A stretch of DNA of 64,000 bases from Ehretia macrophylla (lineage: Eukaryota; Streptophyta; Magnoliopsida; Boraginales; Ehretiaceae), in the NCBI GenBank assembly GCA_037974665.1, contig CM075773.1:30101853-30165852 (forward strand), given 5' to 3'. Both the position numbers and the translations under genes were made by a program. This document shows, in pieces, positions 12,301 through 26,000 of the stretch. Below the pieces are notes generated by a model. That model was not told where the DNA came from, did not search any database, and was given only the letters and a program-made list of their open reading frames with translations. Numbering within the stretch: the first letter of the stretch is position 1; each line of letters starts with the position of its first letter.

Positions 12301-14683
12301 TCTTAAGCAAAGTACTGTGGGATTCGGTAATAGAAATATGATGGATTAGGTTGTCGTCCTTTTCACGGCTCACGACGTACGATACGGGATGGAATAACAT
12401 CGCAAAAGAAGAAAAGTGTCCCTAAACTGATGAAAATGATAGATTTTGGGCTTCAAAAATAGGTGCAGCCGAGCATGCTTGGTGCCTTTATCGTAGAGCT
12501 CTTGGAGAGATTTCCAATGGTATGCTGTGCGCCGCGTAACGCCTTACGGATCAAAATTTATGGGCACCGGAGCGACGGCTACTTGATTACAAGCCCCACG
12601 CCCTCGGTCTGAGGGCCCAGCCTTTACGTGAAGTGAAGTTGTCTTGCCCAAGGTGTAGTGGGATTCTGTATTAAAAATGTGATGGATTAGGTTGTCATCC
12701 TTTTCGCTGCTCACGACGTACGATCTGGGACTGAAAAACATCGAAAAGATGAGAAGTGTCCAAAAACTGATGAAAACGTTCAATTTTAGGCTCCAAAAAT
12801 AGGCACTGCCGAGCAACCTTGGTACCCGTGTCGTAGAGCTCTCGGAGAGCTTTCCAACGGTATGCTGTGCGCCGCATAACTACTTACGCATCAAAAGTTA
12901 TGAGCACCGGAGCGACGAATACCTGGTCACAAGCCCTACGCCCTCTGTTTGTTGGCCCAGCCTCTACGTCAAGTGAAGTTGTCTTGCCCAAGGTGTCGTG
13001 GGATTCGGTAATAAAAATGTGATGGATTAGGTTATCGTCCTTTTCGCGACTCACGACGTACGATCCGAGACGGAAAAATAGCGCAAGAGAAGAAAAGTAT
13101 CACGAAACTAATGAAATCATTCAATTTTGGGCTTCTAAAACAGGCGTAGCCGAGCAGGCTTGATGCCCCCGTTGTAGAGCTCTCGAAGAGCTTTCCAATG
13201 GTATGTTGTGCACTGGGTAACTCCATACGGATCAAAAGTTATAGGCACCGGAGCGACAGATACCTGGTCATAAGCCCCACGTCCTCTGTTTGTGTGCCCA
13301 GTCTCTATTTGAAGTGAAGTTGTCTTGCCCAACGTGCAGTGGGATTCGGTAATAAAAATGTGATGGATTAGGTTGTCGTCCTTTTCGCTGCTCACGACGT
13401 ACGATCCGGGACGGAAAAACTGCGCAAAAGAAGAAAAGTATTCTGAAACTGATGAAAACGTTCGATTTTAGTCTCCGAAAACAGGCGCAGCCGAGGAAGC
13501 TTGGTGCCCCCATCGTAGAGCTCTCAAGATCTTTCCAACGCTATATTGTACGCCGCGTAACTCTTTACGAATCAAAAGTTATGGGCACTACAGCGACGGA
13601 GACCTGGTCACAAGCCCCACGCCCTCGGTTTGAGGGCCCAGCCTCTACGTGAAGCAAAATTGTCCTGCGCAAGTTGTCATGGGATTTGGTAATAGAAATA
13701 TGATGGATTAGGTTTTCGTCTTTTTCGCGGCTCACAACGTACGATACGGGATGAAAAAACAGCTGAAAAGAAGAAATGTGTCCCGAAATTAATGAAAATG
13801 ATCAATTTCGGGCTCCGAAAATAGGTGCAGCAGAGCATGCTTTGTGCCCCCATCGTAGTGATCTCGGAGAGCTTTCAAACGGTATTATGTACGCTGCGTA
13901 ACTCCTTATGGATCAAAAGTTATGGGCACCGGAGCGACGGGTACCTGATCACAAGCCCCACGCCCAAGGTTTGAGGGCCCAGCCTCTACGTGAAGTGAAG
14001 TTGTCTCGCCCAAGGTGCTGTAGGATTCGGTAATAAAAATGTGAGGGATTAAGTTGTCGTCCTTTTCGCGACTCACGACGTACGATCCGGGACTGAAAAA
14101 TAGCTCAAAAGAAGAGAAGTGTCCCAAAACTGATGAAAACGTTCAATTTTGGGCTTCGAAAACAGGCACAGCCAAGCATTCTTGGTGCCCCCGTCGTAGA
14201 GCTCTCGGAGAGCTTTCCAACAATATGCTGTGCGCCACGTAACTCCTTACGGATCAAAAGTTGTGGGCACCGAAGCGACGAAGAGCTAGCCCCAAGCCCC
14301 ACGCCCTCTGTTTGCGCGCCCAGCCTCTACGGGAACTGAAGTTGCTTTGCTGCAGGTGCCATGGGATTCGATAATATAAATGTGATGGATTAGGTTGTCA
14401 TCCTTTTCGCGGCTGACGACGTACGATCCGGGATGAAAAAATAGCGCAAAAGAAGAAAAGTCTCCTGAAACTGATGAAAATGTTTGATTTTGGGCTCCGA
14501 AAACAGGCGCAGCCGAGCAAGCTTGCTACACTCGTAGTAGAACTCTCGAAGAGCTTTCCAACAGTATGCTGTGCGCCGCGTAACTCCTTACGGATCAAAA
14601 GTTATGGGCACCGGAGCGACGGATACCTGGTCACAAGCCCCATGCCCTCGGTTTACGGGCCCAGACTCTACATGAAGTGAAGT
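9400..14683 (+). repeat. 340-bp satellite array, segment 2 (about 15.5 monomers)
   Basis: Same satellite in the same orientation as segment 1. The first bases (TGCCGAGCAACC) continue the monomer interrupted at 5494. Variant order is clear here: a GAGCAACCTTGG monomer near 9405, an AAATCATTC/CTTCTAAAA monomer near 9705, then monomers near 10060 and 10405, a GTAGTGCTC monomer near 10791 and an AGCAAGCTTGCTGCC monomer near 11110. The segment ends at the GAAGT that was duplicated by the next insertion. Confidence 0.97.
14679..14683. repeat. Target-site duplication GAAGT, left copy
   Basis: GAAGT lies directly before the TGTCACG end of the element at 14684. The identical GAAGT directly follows the other end at 26554-26558. 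In an uninterrupted monomer this site reads GTGAAGTTGTCTTGCCC. Confidence 0.93.
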
Positions 14684-17600
14684 TGTCACGCTCCAACCTG
14701 ACCTATAGAGGTTAGACTAGAGAGTGATCTAAACATTCAAATCATATCACGTACTTAATCGTTCATGAGAGTTTAACACTTAACGTTTTAGCCTAAATTC
14801 CACAAATTCTCCGGAAATCCGGCAACATAACGGCTGTAATTGGGCTCTTTAGTTTGACCTAATTCTCTAAACACCTCAAAACTTTCAATCTCAAATTCAT
14901 TTCCAACTAAGATTACTATCAATCACCAATTGAAACGCTTACTAGTTATCTCGAAGTTTCGTTTGATTAACAACCTAGCATGATACTATGTCTCGATTGT
15001 TTGTTAATCCTTGTTACAAAAGTAACTGGTGATCTTAGCCTACCAATGAATACCTGCTTAAGATTGGATAGATTCATTTACTTAATCCTTTACCTGATAC
15101 TTCATAAGCCTGTGATAGATACTAGCCAGTAGCGATAGCAAAAACGACCACAAGAATGTCTAACTAGTTATGATCAGTACAAGCCAAAATTAGACCCCAA
15201 ATTACAACGGGGGTCATTTACAATACAACAACAAGCAACACAAGAAAAAGACTTCAAGTAACATATCGTTCACAAAATGGCCACAGTCAAGTAAGGCACG
15301 TAGGACAAACAATCATTCCAAAGAGTCATCATTAAGCACGTTGTCATCAGGTACCTGTTCCTGGTCTTCTTCACCTGAGATGATAAAAGAGGGTGAGTCC
15401 TTATAAATTCAGCGAGGGGGAACGAGAAATAAGTTTTGAAACTCTTTTTCCGGTTCAATTATGAAAACCCTTTGCAAGCATGACATATATCACAAGTACA
15501 TCATGTAATATAAAGGTAAAGGAACACAATTACCTGTCGTTCCTCTCCGAGATCCTCTAGGAACTAAGCGAGAGTACTTATACACATAGTGAAAAAGGAT
15601 ACGGTGAGCTTTTGCTCTCAGTTCATTTCTAATATCAGTTGTTGCGGCCGACTTCAAATCACCCCCTTATCACGCCAAATGGGTGTACTCCGGATGTACC
15701 CCGAAATCCTATGACCCAACTCTCCGAGGAAGTCTAGCCCCAAAGCGAGAGAGGGAATAGGACAATGGTACTCACGATTGCACCGGCAAGCCCGATGCCG
15801 CCCGGTGTGCGTGAACGCTACCACGCCAGAATGAAAGGTTGCAACTTTGTATGCAATGCACATTTATGACATTTAATATATAACATTAGGAGAACAACAA
15901 AGTAGGTTGCCTCCGAGCAGTCATAGATTGCACAGTGACAAGTAAACACGCGAGGCACGATATGACAAGTAATTTCACTTGAAAAGCATATGGAGTTATA
16001 TGAATATCAAACGGGTAGCCATGTAACGCATATAAATCAAGTCATATAACTCATTTCGAAGTTCACGTAATCAAATAATAAGATTATACAACATGCAACG
16101 ACATCTACGTGGGACCGGGTACAAGAAAGGCCTACTTGTCAACATGTAATCATCAAAATCATGTTTAGGGCTATGAGGGCAACTACGGGCAGCCTACTAA
16201 TTTTATAATCCAACACGATATTCATAGGATCAACACTTAGCGAGTTTTTCCTAGTCATTAGGGTTTCATTTTATGCTCACCCATGCGATTAAGCCCTAAG
16301 TTGTCACGTAATTAAAATCAAGCCATGCATTGATTAATTCAAACACTCTCAAGCATTCAAAACAATCTACACAACATCCAAATGCCACAATCCCAAGCAT
16401 TTAATACAACAGGAGAAGCTACAATAAATTTTCAAGGCAAATCCCTAGATGAAAACCTCACTGCAATGGTCTGGTTTCTCCCAATCATTGAGCCAAGCAA
16501 ACAATCTCCAATTCCAGTGAACAAACTTTCAAATTAAAGCTTACGGAGTGAACTAAATTCAGAAACAAACCTCGCATCATTTGGAGTTCGGGTTTAAGAG
16601 TTATAGCCAAAATCGTGAGACTACGCAAAACTGTCCAGATTTGTACACATTTCAATACTCGTCGTTTTTGAGGATCTTAGGGTCAGATTTAGCCTTAGTC
16701 TATTTCTGACAAAAATGTCCATGACTGAAAAATCTAGTAGTACACCAAATTTAATGCATTTTAGATGTCCTTTACTAAGTCAAAACTGGTTCGTTCTACA
16801 AGGACAGTAAATCTGCCAAAACCTGCTTCATTTTCCCACATTTTCCAGATTTGGACACATTTCGATGTTTGGCCATTTTGGGGACCTTAGAGTCAAAATT
16901 AGCTTTGGCCTATTTCTACAAACACTTCTCAGAACTTGAAAAACTAGTCACCTGCCAATTTTCACGCATTTGCAACATCATTTACCTGGTCAAAATCACT
17001 TCGTTCCAACAGAACAGAAAGCTGCCAAATACACGATTTCACCTATCTTCACATTCTAGCCAAATATATTGCCATGCATGCTTACAAAAGTTCATGTACA
17101 CACATATATCACAAGTACAGAGGTAAAAATAGACATTTAAAGGCATGCATGTGGTTTTTGAAAGCTTTTCAAAGAAGTATTAGCCCTCACCTTAGCAAGA
17201 CAACAAAGAAGATGCACAAACTCTTGATGAAGCACAATGTTAACCCTTTTTCCTTGCTTAGCCGAGAGACCACTTGATTTTCTCTAATTTCCTAGCTTAG
17301 TAACCATGTTCTTAGTATGTGCAAGTGGCTAATACAAAAAAGAAAATGAAATGGAAGCTAACAAACTCACCTAAGCCGAAATGAAGGTTCAATGAGCTTG
17401 TATGTGTGTCTTTTGCATTCTAGCTTTGCTTGGTCGAGTTCCTAGTAGCTTGCATGTCTTGATGAACCATTGAGTGATGAACTTAAGCTATGGAGAGTAG
17501 AGTTTCAGCTAGGAGAGAGAGAGAAGAATGAGAGAAAGAGATAAAGAATGAAAGAAAAATGAAAGGCTTGAAGAAATTGATGCATATGTCAGCCTAGGGC

Positions 17601-18252
17601 TTGCAAATTCTGATTTTTGTGTCTTCAAAGAGCATGTTTGAATCACCTAGCATAGGCAAGGGAATGGGTCGAGATTTGGTGCATTGGGTAGAGTTTGAGT
17701 CATTTTCTTTAATGCTTTGTGTCATAACTTGTCATAGAATGTTTAGGTACAAATTTTGAAATGCAAAGCTAGTTCAATATGCAATAGTGGCCGGCCAAGC
17801 TTGTGCAAGAATCTGAATTTTTGTCTTGGTTGAGCAATTTAATATTGTGTGTTTGGGATGTGCAAAAGAATAAGGAATAAAGAACAAGAATGTCTAGCTT
17901 TTGGTGCAATTTTGTCTTCTAGTGAGTTGAATTAGCAATTTAATATTAGTTAATGGAGTTTGTAGGATTAATTAATGATCTAGTGCTTCGTGTAAGATGG
18001 TTTCTTAATTAGCGTGAGAGCACGCTTTCCTAGGTTTAGGGCACGCACTACTAAGTAGGGCACAAACTACGAGACGAATGCACGTTTCCCAAGTAAATGC
18101 ACGCAATCCTAAATGAATGCACGTAATTCAATGTAAGGCACACAAAACGAACACAAAACGAACACAATTCTTAAACTTAGGTCAAGGCACGCAAATCCAG
18201 GTTAGGGCATACGAAACAAGGTATCGCACGTAAATCGAGGTCGTGCCTCACA
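14684..18252 (-). repeat. 3' LTR of the full-length chromovirus (3569 bp)
   Basis: On the plus strand it runs from TGTCACG to GCCTCACA. It adjoins the polypurine tract, so it is the 3' LTR in the element's own orientation. It contains the conserved LTR block near 15590-15865 and a GA-rich tract near 17515-17565. It is about 90 bp longer than its partner. Confidence 0.93.
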
Positions 18253-18265
18253 TCCTCCCCTCCTT
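18253..18265 (-). other. Polypurine tract
   Basis: Reverse complement reads AAGGAGGGGAGGA, directly upstream of the 3' LTR. This is the plus-strand priming site expected of LTR retrotransposons. The same 13-mer sits next to the LTR in all four elements in the window. Confidence 0.92.
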
Positions 18266-18319
18266 AAAAGAATTTCATCCCGAAATTCAATATTACCTTT
18301 GAAATAAAGCTGGATACTA

Positions 18320-18700
18320 TTGCTCCATCTGGTCTCGCCTTTCCCACGTTGCTTCTTCAACTCTATGATGATCCCACAACACTTTTACCATCGGTATAGA
18401 TTTGCTATGCAACTCCCGATCTTGCTGGTCTAGGATCCGAATGGGCTTCTCTTCATAAGACAAGTTCTTCCGAAGCTGCAACGGCTTTGGCTCTAAGATA
18501 TGCGATGGATCAGGGTGATATTTCCGTAGCATTGAAACATGAAAGACGTCGTGAATATTGGAGAGGTTTTGGAGTAGTGCCAAGCGATACGCCAATTTGC
18601 CAACCTTCTCAACTATCTCAAATGGTCCTACAAACCTCGGGCTCAACTTTCCACCCTTGCCATGTTTAATCAGTCCCCTCCGAGGTGATATCTTCAAGAA
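18320..18700 (-). pseudogene. Chromodomain and GPF/Y module of chromovirus integrase (fossil)
   Basis: The translated stretch has the LSPRFVGPFEI (GPF/Y-like) motif, then DVFHVSMLRKYHPDPSH, then a chromodomain-like end with VKVLWDHH and EEATWERRDQM. In chromoviruses this C-terminal module helps direct integration to particular chromatin, which fits an element found in a satellite array. It is part of a broken element and not a working gene. Confidence 0.88.
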
Positions 18701-18739
18701 CACCTTGTCACCGACCTCAAACTCTAGACTCTGTCTCCG

Positions 18740-19510
18740 TCAGTCTACATAACTTTTCTGCCTGCTTTGGGCTGTAAGCATCCATTTCTGGATGAGGTAG
18801 TCATTATCAACAGTCTTCATAAGTTCAGGTAGAAGGGTCGGGTCAAAAGTCTTTGTCTCACCAACTTCATCCCAGTAAATTAGGGATCGACACTTGCGTC
18901 CATACAATGCCTCAAATAGGGCCATCCCGATAGTAGCCTGATAACTTTTATTGTAAGCGAACTCTGCTAGAGACAGATATTTCTCCCAACCTTTCCCGAA
19001 GTCTAAAACATACGCCATCAGCATATCCTCCAGAATCTGAATAGTTCTCTCAGATTGTCCATCAGTTTGAGGGTGATAAGCTGTGCTGAAACTCAACTTC
19101 GTTCCCAAGGCTTCTTGTAATCTCTTCCAAAATCGGGAAGTAAAACGAGGATCCCTATCCGATACAATACTCACAGGCATCCCATGCAACCTTCCAATAT
19201 CCGCCACATATATATCTCCCAATTTCTTAGGACTATCCTCCTTGTTCATCGGTAAGAAGTGCGCTGACTTGGTCAATCTATCCACTATGACCCAAACGGC
19301 GTCATAACCCTTTTGTGACCTGGTCAGGTCCATGACAAAGTCCATAGTTATATGTTCCCATTTCCATTGAGGAATTTCCAACGGCTGGAGTAAACCTGCT
19401 GGTCGTTGATGTTCTGCTTTGACTTTCTGGCAAGTCAAACACCGTGCCACAAACTCCGCAATCTCTCTCTTCATGTTATTCCACCAATAGTGTTGCTTCA
19501 AATACCGGTA
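18740..19510 (-). pseudogene. Integrase core of the chromovirus (fossil)
   Basis: Recognisable Ty3/gypsy integrase. It has a zinc-binding N-terminal part (HYWWNNMKREI, then CLTCQ), the retroviral integrase core with [38 protein letters not shown] and the downstream [12 protein letters not shown]. It lies between RNase H and the chromodomain, as expected for the Ty3/gypsy order. Confidence 0.93.
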
Positions 19511-19539
19511 CATCTTTGTTCCTCCAGGGTGAATAGTTT

Positions 19540-20240
19540 ATCTTGAATTATGGGCTTCTTCAAGAATCTTCTTTTTCAACTCTGACTCATTAGGAACACA
19601 GATCCGATTCCTAAATCTCCAAATACTATCATCATGAAACTTGAAATTTATGTTGTTTTCTTTAATCTTCTGAAACTGTTGGTCCTTCTGTTGAGCCACT
19701 CGCAATTCAGGAAACAAGGTCGATTGAACCAGTGTAGTGGCAAAAAGTACTCCTTTTTGAGTCAATTGTGGTTTCCACAAGAATGCTTCCTCTAACAACT
19801 CCTGCACCTTGACTTCCAGTTTTGCCATGCTCGCTTTCCGACTTAAGGCATCTGCAACTACATTTGCTTTACTGGGCACATAATTGATTGTGCAGTTATA
19901 ATCATCCAAAAGCTCCATCCACCGTCTTTGCCTCATGTTCAACTCTTTTTGTGAGAACAAGTATTTCAAGCTCTTTTGATCCGTAAACACCTCAAACTTG
20001 TTACCCCACAGATAGTGCCTCCATTTTTTGAGTGCAAACACAATAGCCGCTAACTCTAAATCATGCGTCGGGTAATTCAATTTATACGGCTTCGGTTTCC
20101 TAGAAGCATACGCAATCACCCTACTGTTTTGCATCAACACACAACCTAGTCCTTCCTTTGAAGCATCGTTATAGATTACAAAACCTTGACTCCCTTCAGG
20201 CAATGCAAGAACAGGTGCGGTAGTCAATCTTCTCTTCAAT
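19540..20240 (-). pseudogene. RNase H region of the chromovirus (fossil)
   Basis: Matches the Ty3/gypsy RNase H and linker, with VIYNDASKEGLGCVLMQ, VIAYASRKPKPYKLNYPTHD, KKWRHYLWGNKFEVFTDQKS and LKYLFSQKELNMRQRRW, followed by NYVPSKANVVADALSRK. Adjacent to reverse transcriptase upstream and integrase downstream. Confidence 0.92.
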
Positions 20241-20289
20241 TCTTAGAAACTATTCTCACATTTGTCATCCCACACAAACTTTTTTTTCT

Positions 20290-21110
20290 TTTCAGTGAGC
20301 TTTGTAAGCGGTCCTGCGATCTTTGAGAAATCCTTCACAAACCTCCGATAATAGCCGGCTAGACCAAGAAAACTCCGAACCTCCGTAACATTTTCTGGCT
20401 TCTTCTAAGACATCACCGCTTCTATCTTTACTGGATCCACTGCTATTCCCTCTTGGGATATGATGTGTCCCAGAAATACAATCTACTGCAACCAAAATTT
20501 GCATTTGCTAAACTTTGCATACAATTGATGCTCTCGAAGTTTCTGCAGTACTAATCGCAGATGTTGTTCATGCTCAGCCTCGGATTTCGAGTATACCAAA
20601 ATATCATCAATGAAGATCACCACAAATTGGTCCAAGTAGGGTTGAAACACCCTGTGCATCAAGTCCATCAAAGCTGCAGGGGCATTAGTTAGCCCAAATG
20701 GCATGACCATATATTCATAATGCCCATATCTCATCCTGAAAGCCGTTTTAGGCACATCCTCCTTTTTGATCCACAATTGATAGTACCCTTGCCTCAAGTC
20801 GAGCTTCGAATACACTTTGGCTCCCTGAAGTTAATCAAACAACTCATCGATCAGTGGAAGTGGGGATTTATTCTTGGCGGTCACTTGGCTCAATCCTCGG
20901 GAATCAATGCATAGCCTTAACGTTTCGTCTTTCTTCTTTACAAATAGGACTGGTGCACCCCACGAAGAAGAACTTGGTTGAACGAACCCCTTCTTCAAAA
21001 ATCCTTGCAATTGGTCCTTCAGTTCTTGTAGCTCGGCTGGTGCCATACGATAGGAAGCTTTAGATATTGGTTGGGTGCCAGGCAGTAATTCTATAATGAA
21101 CTCGATCTCC
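20290..21110 (-). pseudogene. Reverse transcriptase region of the chromovirus (fossil)
   Basis: Shows the Ty3/gypsy RT motifs in order: [55 protein letters not shown] and the catalytic-region motif [13 protein letters not shown], then [20 protein letters not shown]. Interrupted by some of the breaks noted for the whole element. Confidence 0.92.
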
Positions 21111-21349
21111 CGATTTGGGGGGTAAACCGGGCAATTCTTTTGGAAATACATCAGCATAGTCTTTAATCACTGGCATCTCTTCCAACTTAGCTTTGTCCGA
21201 CGGCTTGTTGATGAGGTAAGCTAAGTATCCACCACATCTTTTTCTCAAGGATTTCACTGCTTTCGTAGATGAAATGATGGAACTCCCGGTGAAGTCTCTT
21301 CGACCCATTACCTCCAATATTGGTTGACCAGGTATCCAAAATGTTACAA

Positions 21350-21640
21350 TCTTCGTCCAGCAATCTAGTTGGGCATGATGCTTTGCCAACCAGTCCATCC
21401 CTAAGATGACTTCATAGTCTTGAAAAGGTAATACAATAAGATTGGCTGAGAATTCCCTATCTTTAATTTGGATTTTACATGCTTTACAAGCTGAGCTAGT
21501 AACAAGTTTAGAACCCATCGGAGTACCAACTTCTACTTCGTAAGGCAAACATACAACTTTCAGTTTCACTTGTTGCACACATAAAGGAGTAATAAATGAA
21601 TGAGTAGCACCTGGATCAATTAGCACCCTAACAGGTTGAT
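21350..21640 (-). pseudogene. Aspartic protease region of the chromovirus (fossil)
   Basis: A retropepsin-like segment downstream of gag: VLIDPGATHSFI near 21615, followed about 70 residues later by VILGMDWLAKH. Both are typical of plant Ty3/gypsy proteases. It sits between the gag zinc knuckles and the RT, as the family order predicts. Confidence 0.85.
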
Positions 21641-21779
21641 TTAGTATCAAGAATGTACCTTCAACAACAGCGGTCTCCTCTGGAAGCTCCTCGCACTCAA
21701 TAACATAAGCTCGAGCCTGAACTCTGGGAACTAGATCCTTGCCTCTACCAGCTGGTTTAACCTGATTTTGTCCTGCTAG

Positions 21780-22805
21780 CCATTTAGGGCAATCCTTGAT
21801 TTGATGCTGATCACTGCCACACCGCACACATTGTCCTGACTTCTTCTAGTACTTGGCCTCGGTGTGACCTTTCTTGTCACAGTAAGAACAGTTGATAGAC
21901 TGAGTAGCAGGTGAACTACCTGTGGATCCGCGGGTGGAAGAGGCTGATGGTGCTTTAGTTGGGCCACGGTTATTAACTGGTCTGTTCTGGCTCTGGCCCT
22001 GACTACGACTCTGGCTCTGGAATTTTCTCTGTTGACCTGAAGGCTGGTATGGTTTCTTGTTCGGCTGGCTCGAACCGGCTCTATCAAGTTTCCTCTTCTC
22101 AACTCGGGAAGCAGCAGCAAGGAGAGCAGAATAGGTCTCGAAGTAATGTGAAGCCAACTGGTCCTGAATTTCCAGCCTCAATCCAGTCGTAAATTTCAAC
22201 ATCTTCGCCTCAGGGGTACTGACCATGTATTGAGCATAACGGGACAGTCGGTCAAAATGAGCCTCGTACTGGGCCACCGTCATGTTACCCTGGTTCAAGC
22301 GCATGAATTCCTTAATCTGCCTCTGCCTGGAAATTGCAGGTACGTATTTCTCCTTGAATACCTTAACGAAATTACCCCACAAGCGAGGTGTCTGATCAGT
22401 TTCCCAAAGTGCTTCCACAGTGTGCCACAAATGCTCAGCATCCCCGTGCAACAGAAACACAACAAACTCTACATTTTCTTCATCAGTATAGTCAAGTGGT
22501 CTGAAAATCCTCTCGATCTCAGACAGCCAAGCCTCTGCTTTTTCATCATCAGCTTTCCCGTGGAATTTGGACGGGCGAAAGTCAAAGAACTCCCTCATTC
22601 TGCTATGTCTCCTATGGTTACCCTCATTCCTGTCGTTGTTGTTGTTCGCTTCACGTGCATCTTGACGTTCCATTACTCGCGACACGTGATCCATGTCATT
22701 CGCCATCATATTAAACATAGCTATGCCAGGATTAGTTTGATAAGCATCTCCGGTCTCTTGGGGCTCACCGCTCATATTAGTAGTGCTAGTACTAGGGCCA
22801 GCCAT
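21780..22805 (-). pseudogene. Gag region with zinc knuckles (fossil)
   Basis: The start codon complement is at 22805 (MAGPSTSTTN...). The body holds the retrotransposon gag core (FFDFRPSKFHGKADDEKAE, WLSEIERIFRPLDYTDEENV, HGDAEHLWHTVEALW), a Q/S-rich basic linker, and two CCHC-type zinc-knuckle-like motifs near the end (CSYCDKKGH; CGSDQHQIKDC). Gag would form the virus-like particle in an active element. The N-terminal part is closely matched by the gag start in the element at 56282 ([21 protein letters not shown]). Confidence 0.9.
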
Positions 22806-23050
22806 CTATAGGCACAGATTACGATGCACAATTTATTAGAATACAACAAGACAAGAATTTAATGCATAAAATATGCAACATATAATTTTATATAGATACA
22901 CAATTCTAGAAACAATTAAGACATGTTAATCACATAAGCACATAGAACGTAGAAGGCAGAATTAACATTATCACACATAAACAAGTCATCCTAATAACCT
23001 TAGGGTTTCTACCCATGGTCTGAGAGTTAAACCCGGCTTAAGAAATCTAA

Positions 23051-23062
23051 GCTCTGATACCA
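23051..23062 (-). other. Primer-binding site for initiator-Met tRNA
   Basis: Reverse complement reads TGGTATCAGAGC, complementary to the 3' end of plant initiator methionine tRNA. It lies 11 bp inside the 5' LTR end, as expected for plant Ty3/gypsy elements. Confidence 0.95.
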
Positions 23063-23073
23063 TTCAGATAAGG

Positions 23074-26000
23074 TGTCACGCCCTAACCCGACCTATAGAG
23101 GTTAGACTAGGGAGTGATCTAAACATTCAAATCATATCACTACTTAATCATTAATGAGAGTTTAACACTTAACGTTTTAGCCTAAACTCCACAAATTCTC
23201 CGAAAATCCAGCAGCATAACGATTGTAATTGGGCTCTTTAGTTTGACCTAATTCTCAAAATGCCTCAAAACTTTCAATCTCAAATCATTTCCAACTAAGA
23301 TTACTATCAATCACCAATTGAAACACTTACTAGTTATCTCAAAGACTCGTTTGTTTGTTAATCCTTGTTACAAAAGTACCTGTTGATCTTAGCCTACCAA
23401 TGAGTACCTGCTTAAGATTGGATAGATTCATTTACTTAATCCTTTACCTGATACTTCATAAGCCTATGATAGATACTAGCCAGTAGCGATAGTAAAAACG
23501 ACCACAAGAGTGTCTAACTAGTTATGATCAGTACTAGCCAAAATTAGACCCCAAATTACAACAGGGGTCATTTACAATACAACAACAAGCAACACAAGAA
23601 ATAGTCTTCAAGCAATATATCGTTCACAAAATGGCCATAGTCAAGTAAGGCACGTAGGACAAGCAATCATTCCAAGGAGTCATCATTAAGCACGTTGTCA
23701 TCGGGTACCTGTTCTTGGTCTTCTTCACCTGAGATGATAAAATAGGGTGAGTCCTTATGAACTCAGCGAGGGGGAACGAGAAATAAGTTTTGAAACTCTT
23801 TTTCCGGTTCAATTATGAAAACCCTTTGCAAGCATGACATATATCACAAGTAAGTACATCATGTAATATAAAGGTAAAGGAACACAATTACTCGTATTTC
23901 CTCCCCGAGGTCCTCTAGTAACCAAGCGAGAGTACTTATACACATAGTGAAAAGGATATGGTGAGCCTTTGCTCTCAGTTCATTTCCAGAATCAATTGTT
24001 GCCGGCGAGTTCAAATCATCCCCTTATCACGCCACATGGGTGCACTCTGTCTGTACCCCGAAATCCTACGACCCAACTCTCCAAGGATGTCTAGCCCCCA
24101 AGCGAGATAGAGAATTGGACAATGGTACTCACGGTTGCACCGGCAAGCCTGATGCCGCCCGGTGTGCGTGAACGCTACCCCGCCCGACTGAAAGGTTGCA
24201 ACCTTGTATGCAATGCACATTTATGAAATTTAATATATCACATTAGGAGGACAACAAAGTAGGTTGCCTCCGAGCAATCATAGATTGCACATTGACAAGT
24301 AAACACGCGAGGCACGATATGACAAGTAATTTCACTTGAAAAGCACATGGAGTTATATGAATATTAAATGGGCAGCCATGTAACACATGTAAATCAAGTC
24401 ATATAACTCATTTCGAAGTTCACGTAATCAAATAATAAGATTATACAACATGCAACGACATCTACGTGGGACCGGGTACAAGAAAGGCCTACTTGTCAAC
24501 ATGTAATCATCGAAATCATGTTTAGGGCTATGAGGGAAACTACGGGAAGCCTACTAATTACATAATTAAACATGATATCCATAGGATCAACACTTAGTGA
24601 CTTTATCCAGTAATTAGGGTTTCAATTCACGCTCACCCGTGCGGTTAAGCCTTAAGTTGTCACGTAATTAAACTCAAGCCATGCATTGATTAATTCAAAC
24701 ACCCTCAATCATTCAAAACAGTCTACATAACATCCAAATGCCACAATCCCAAGCATTTAATACAACAAGAGAAGTTACAATAATTTTCAAGGCAAATCAC
24801 TAAATGAAAACCTCACTGCAATGGTCTGTTTACTCACAATCATTGAGATAAGTAAACAAACTCCAATTCCAGTGAACAAATTGTCAAATTAAAAAGCTTA
24901 AGGAGTGAACTAAATTTAGAAATAAAGCTCGCATCATTTGGAGTTCGGGTTCAAGAGTTATAGCCAAAACCGTGAGACTACGCAAAACTGTCCAAATTTG
25001 CACACATTTCAATACTTGTCGTTTTTGAGAGCCTTAGGTTCAGATTTAGCCTTAGTCCATTTCTGACAAAAATGTCCAGAACTGAAAAATATATCAGTTC
25101 ACAAAATTTCATGCATTTTGGATATCATTTACTAATTCAAAACTGGTTCGTTCTACAAGAACAGTGAATCTGCCAAAACCTGCTTCATTTTCCCAGATTT
25201 TCCAGATTTGGACACATTTCTATGTTTTGCCATTTTGGGGACCTTAAAGTCAAAATTATCTTTGGCCTATTTCTACAAAAACTTCTCAGATCTTGAAAAA
25301 CTAGTCACCTGCCAATTTTCACGCATTTGCAACATCATTTACCTGGTCTAAATCACTTCGTTCCAACAGAACAGAAAGCTGCGAAATACGCGATTTCACC
25401 TATCTTCACATTCTAGCAAAATATCTTGCCATGCATGCTTACAAAAGTTCATGTACACACATATATCACAAGTACAAAGGTAAAAATAGACATTTAAAGG
25501 CATGCATGTGGTTTTTGAATGCTTTTCAAGAAGTTTTAACCCTCACCTTAGCAAGACAACAAAGAAGATGCACAAACTCTTGATGAAGCACAATGTCGAC
25601 CCTTTTTCCTTGCTTAGCCGAGAGACCACTTGATTTTCTCTAATTTCCTAGATTAGTAACCATGTTCTTAGTATGTGCAAGTGGATAGAACAAAAAAGAA
25701 AATGAAATGGAAGCTAACAAACTCACCTAAGCCGAAATGAAGGTTCAATGAGCTTGCATGTGTGTCTTTTGCATTCTAGCTTTGCTTGGTCGAGTTCCTA
25801 GTAGCTTGCATGTCTTGATGAACCATTGAGTGATGAACTTAAGCTATGGAGAGTAGAGTTCCAGCTAGGGCCGAGAGAGAGAGAAGAAAGAGAGAAAGAG
25901 AGAAAGAATGAAAGAAAAATGAAAGGCTTGAAGGAATTGATGCATATGTCGGCCTAGGGCTTGCAAATTCAGATTTTTGTGTCTTAAAGGAGCATGTTTG

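Noticed and set aside
22230-22811. A 193-codon plus-strand open frame
   Set aside because: It lies antisense to the gag region of the minus-strand chromovirus and has no recognisable domain, so it is a shadow frame.
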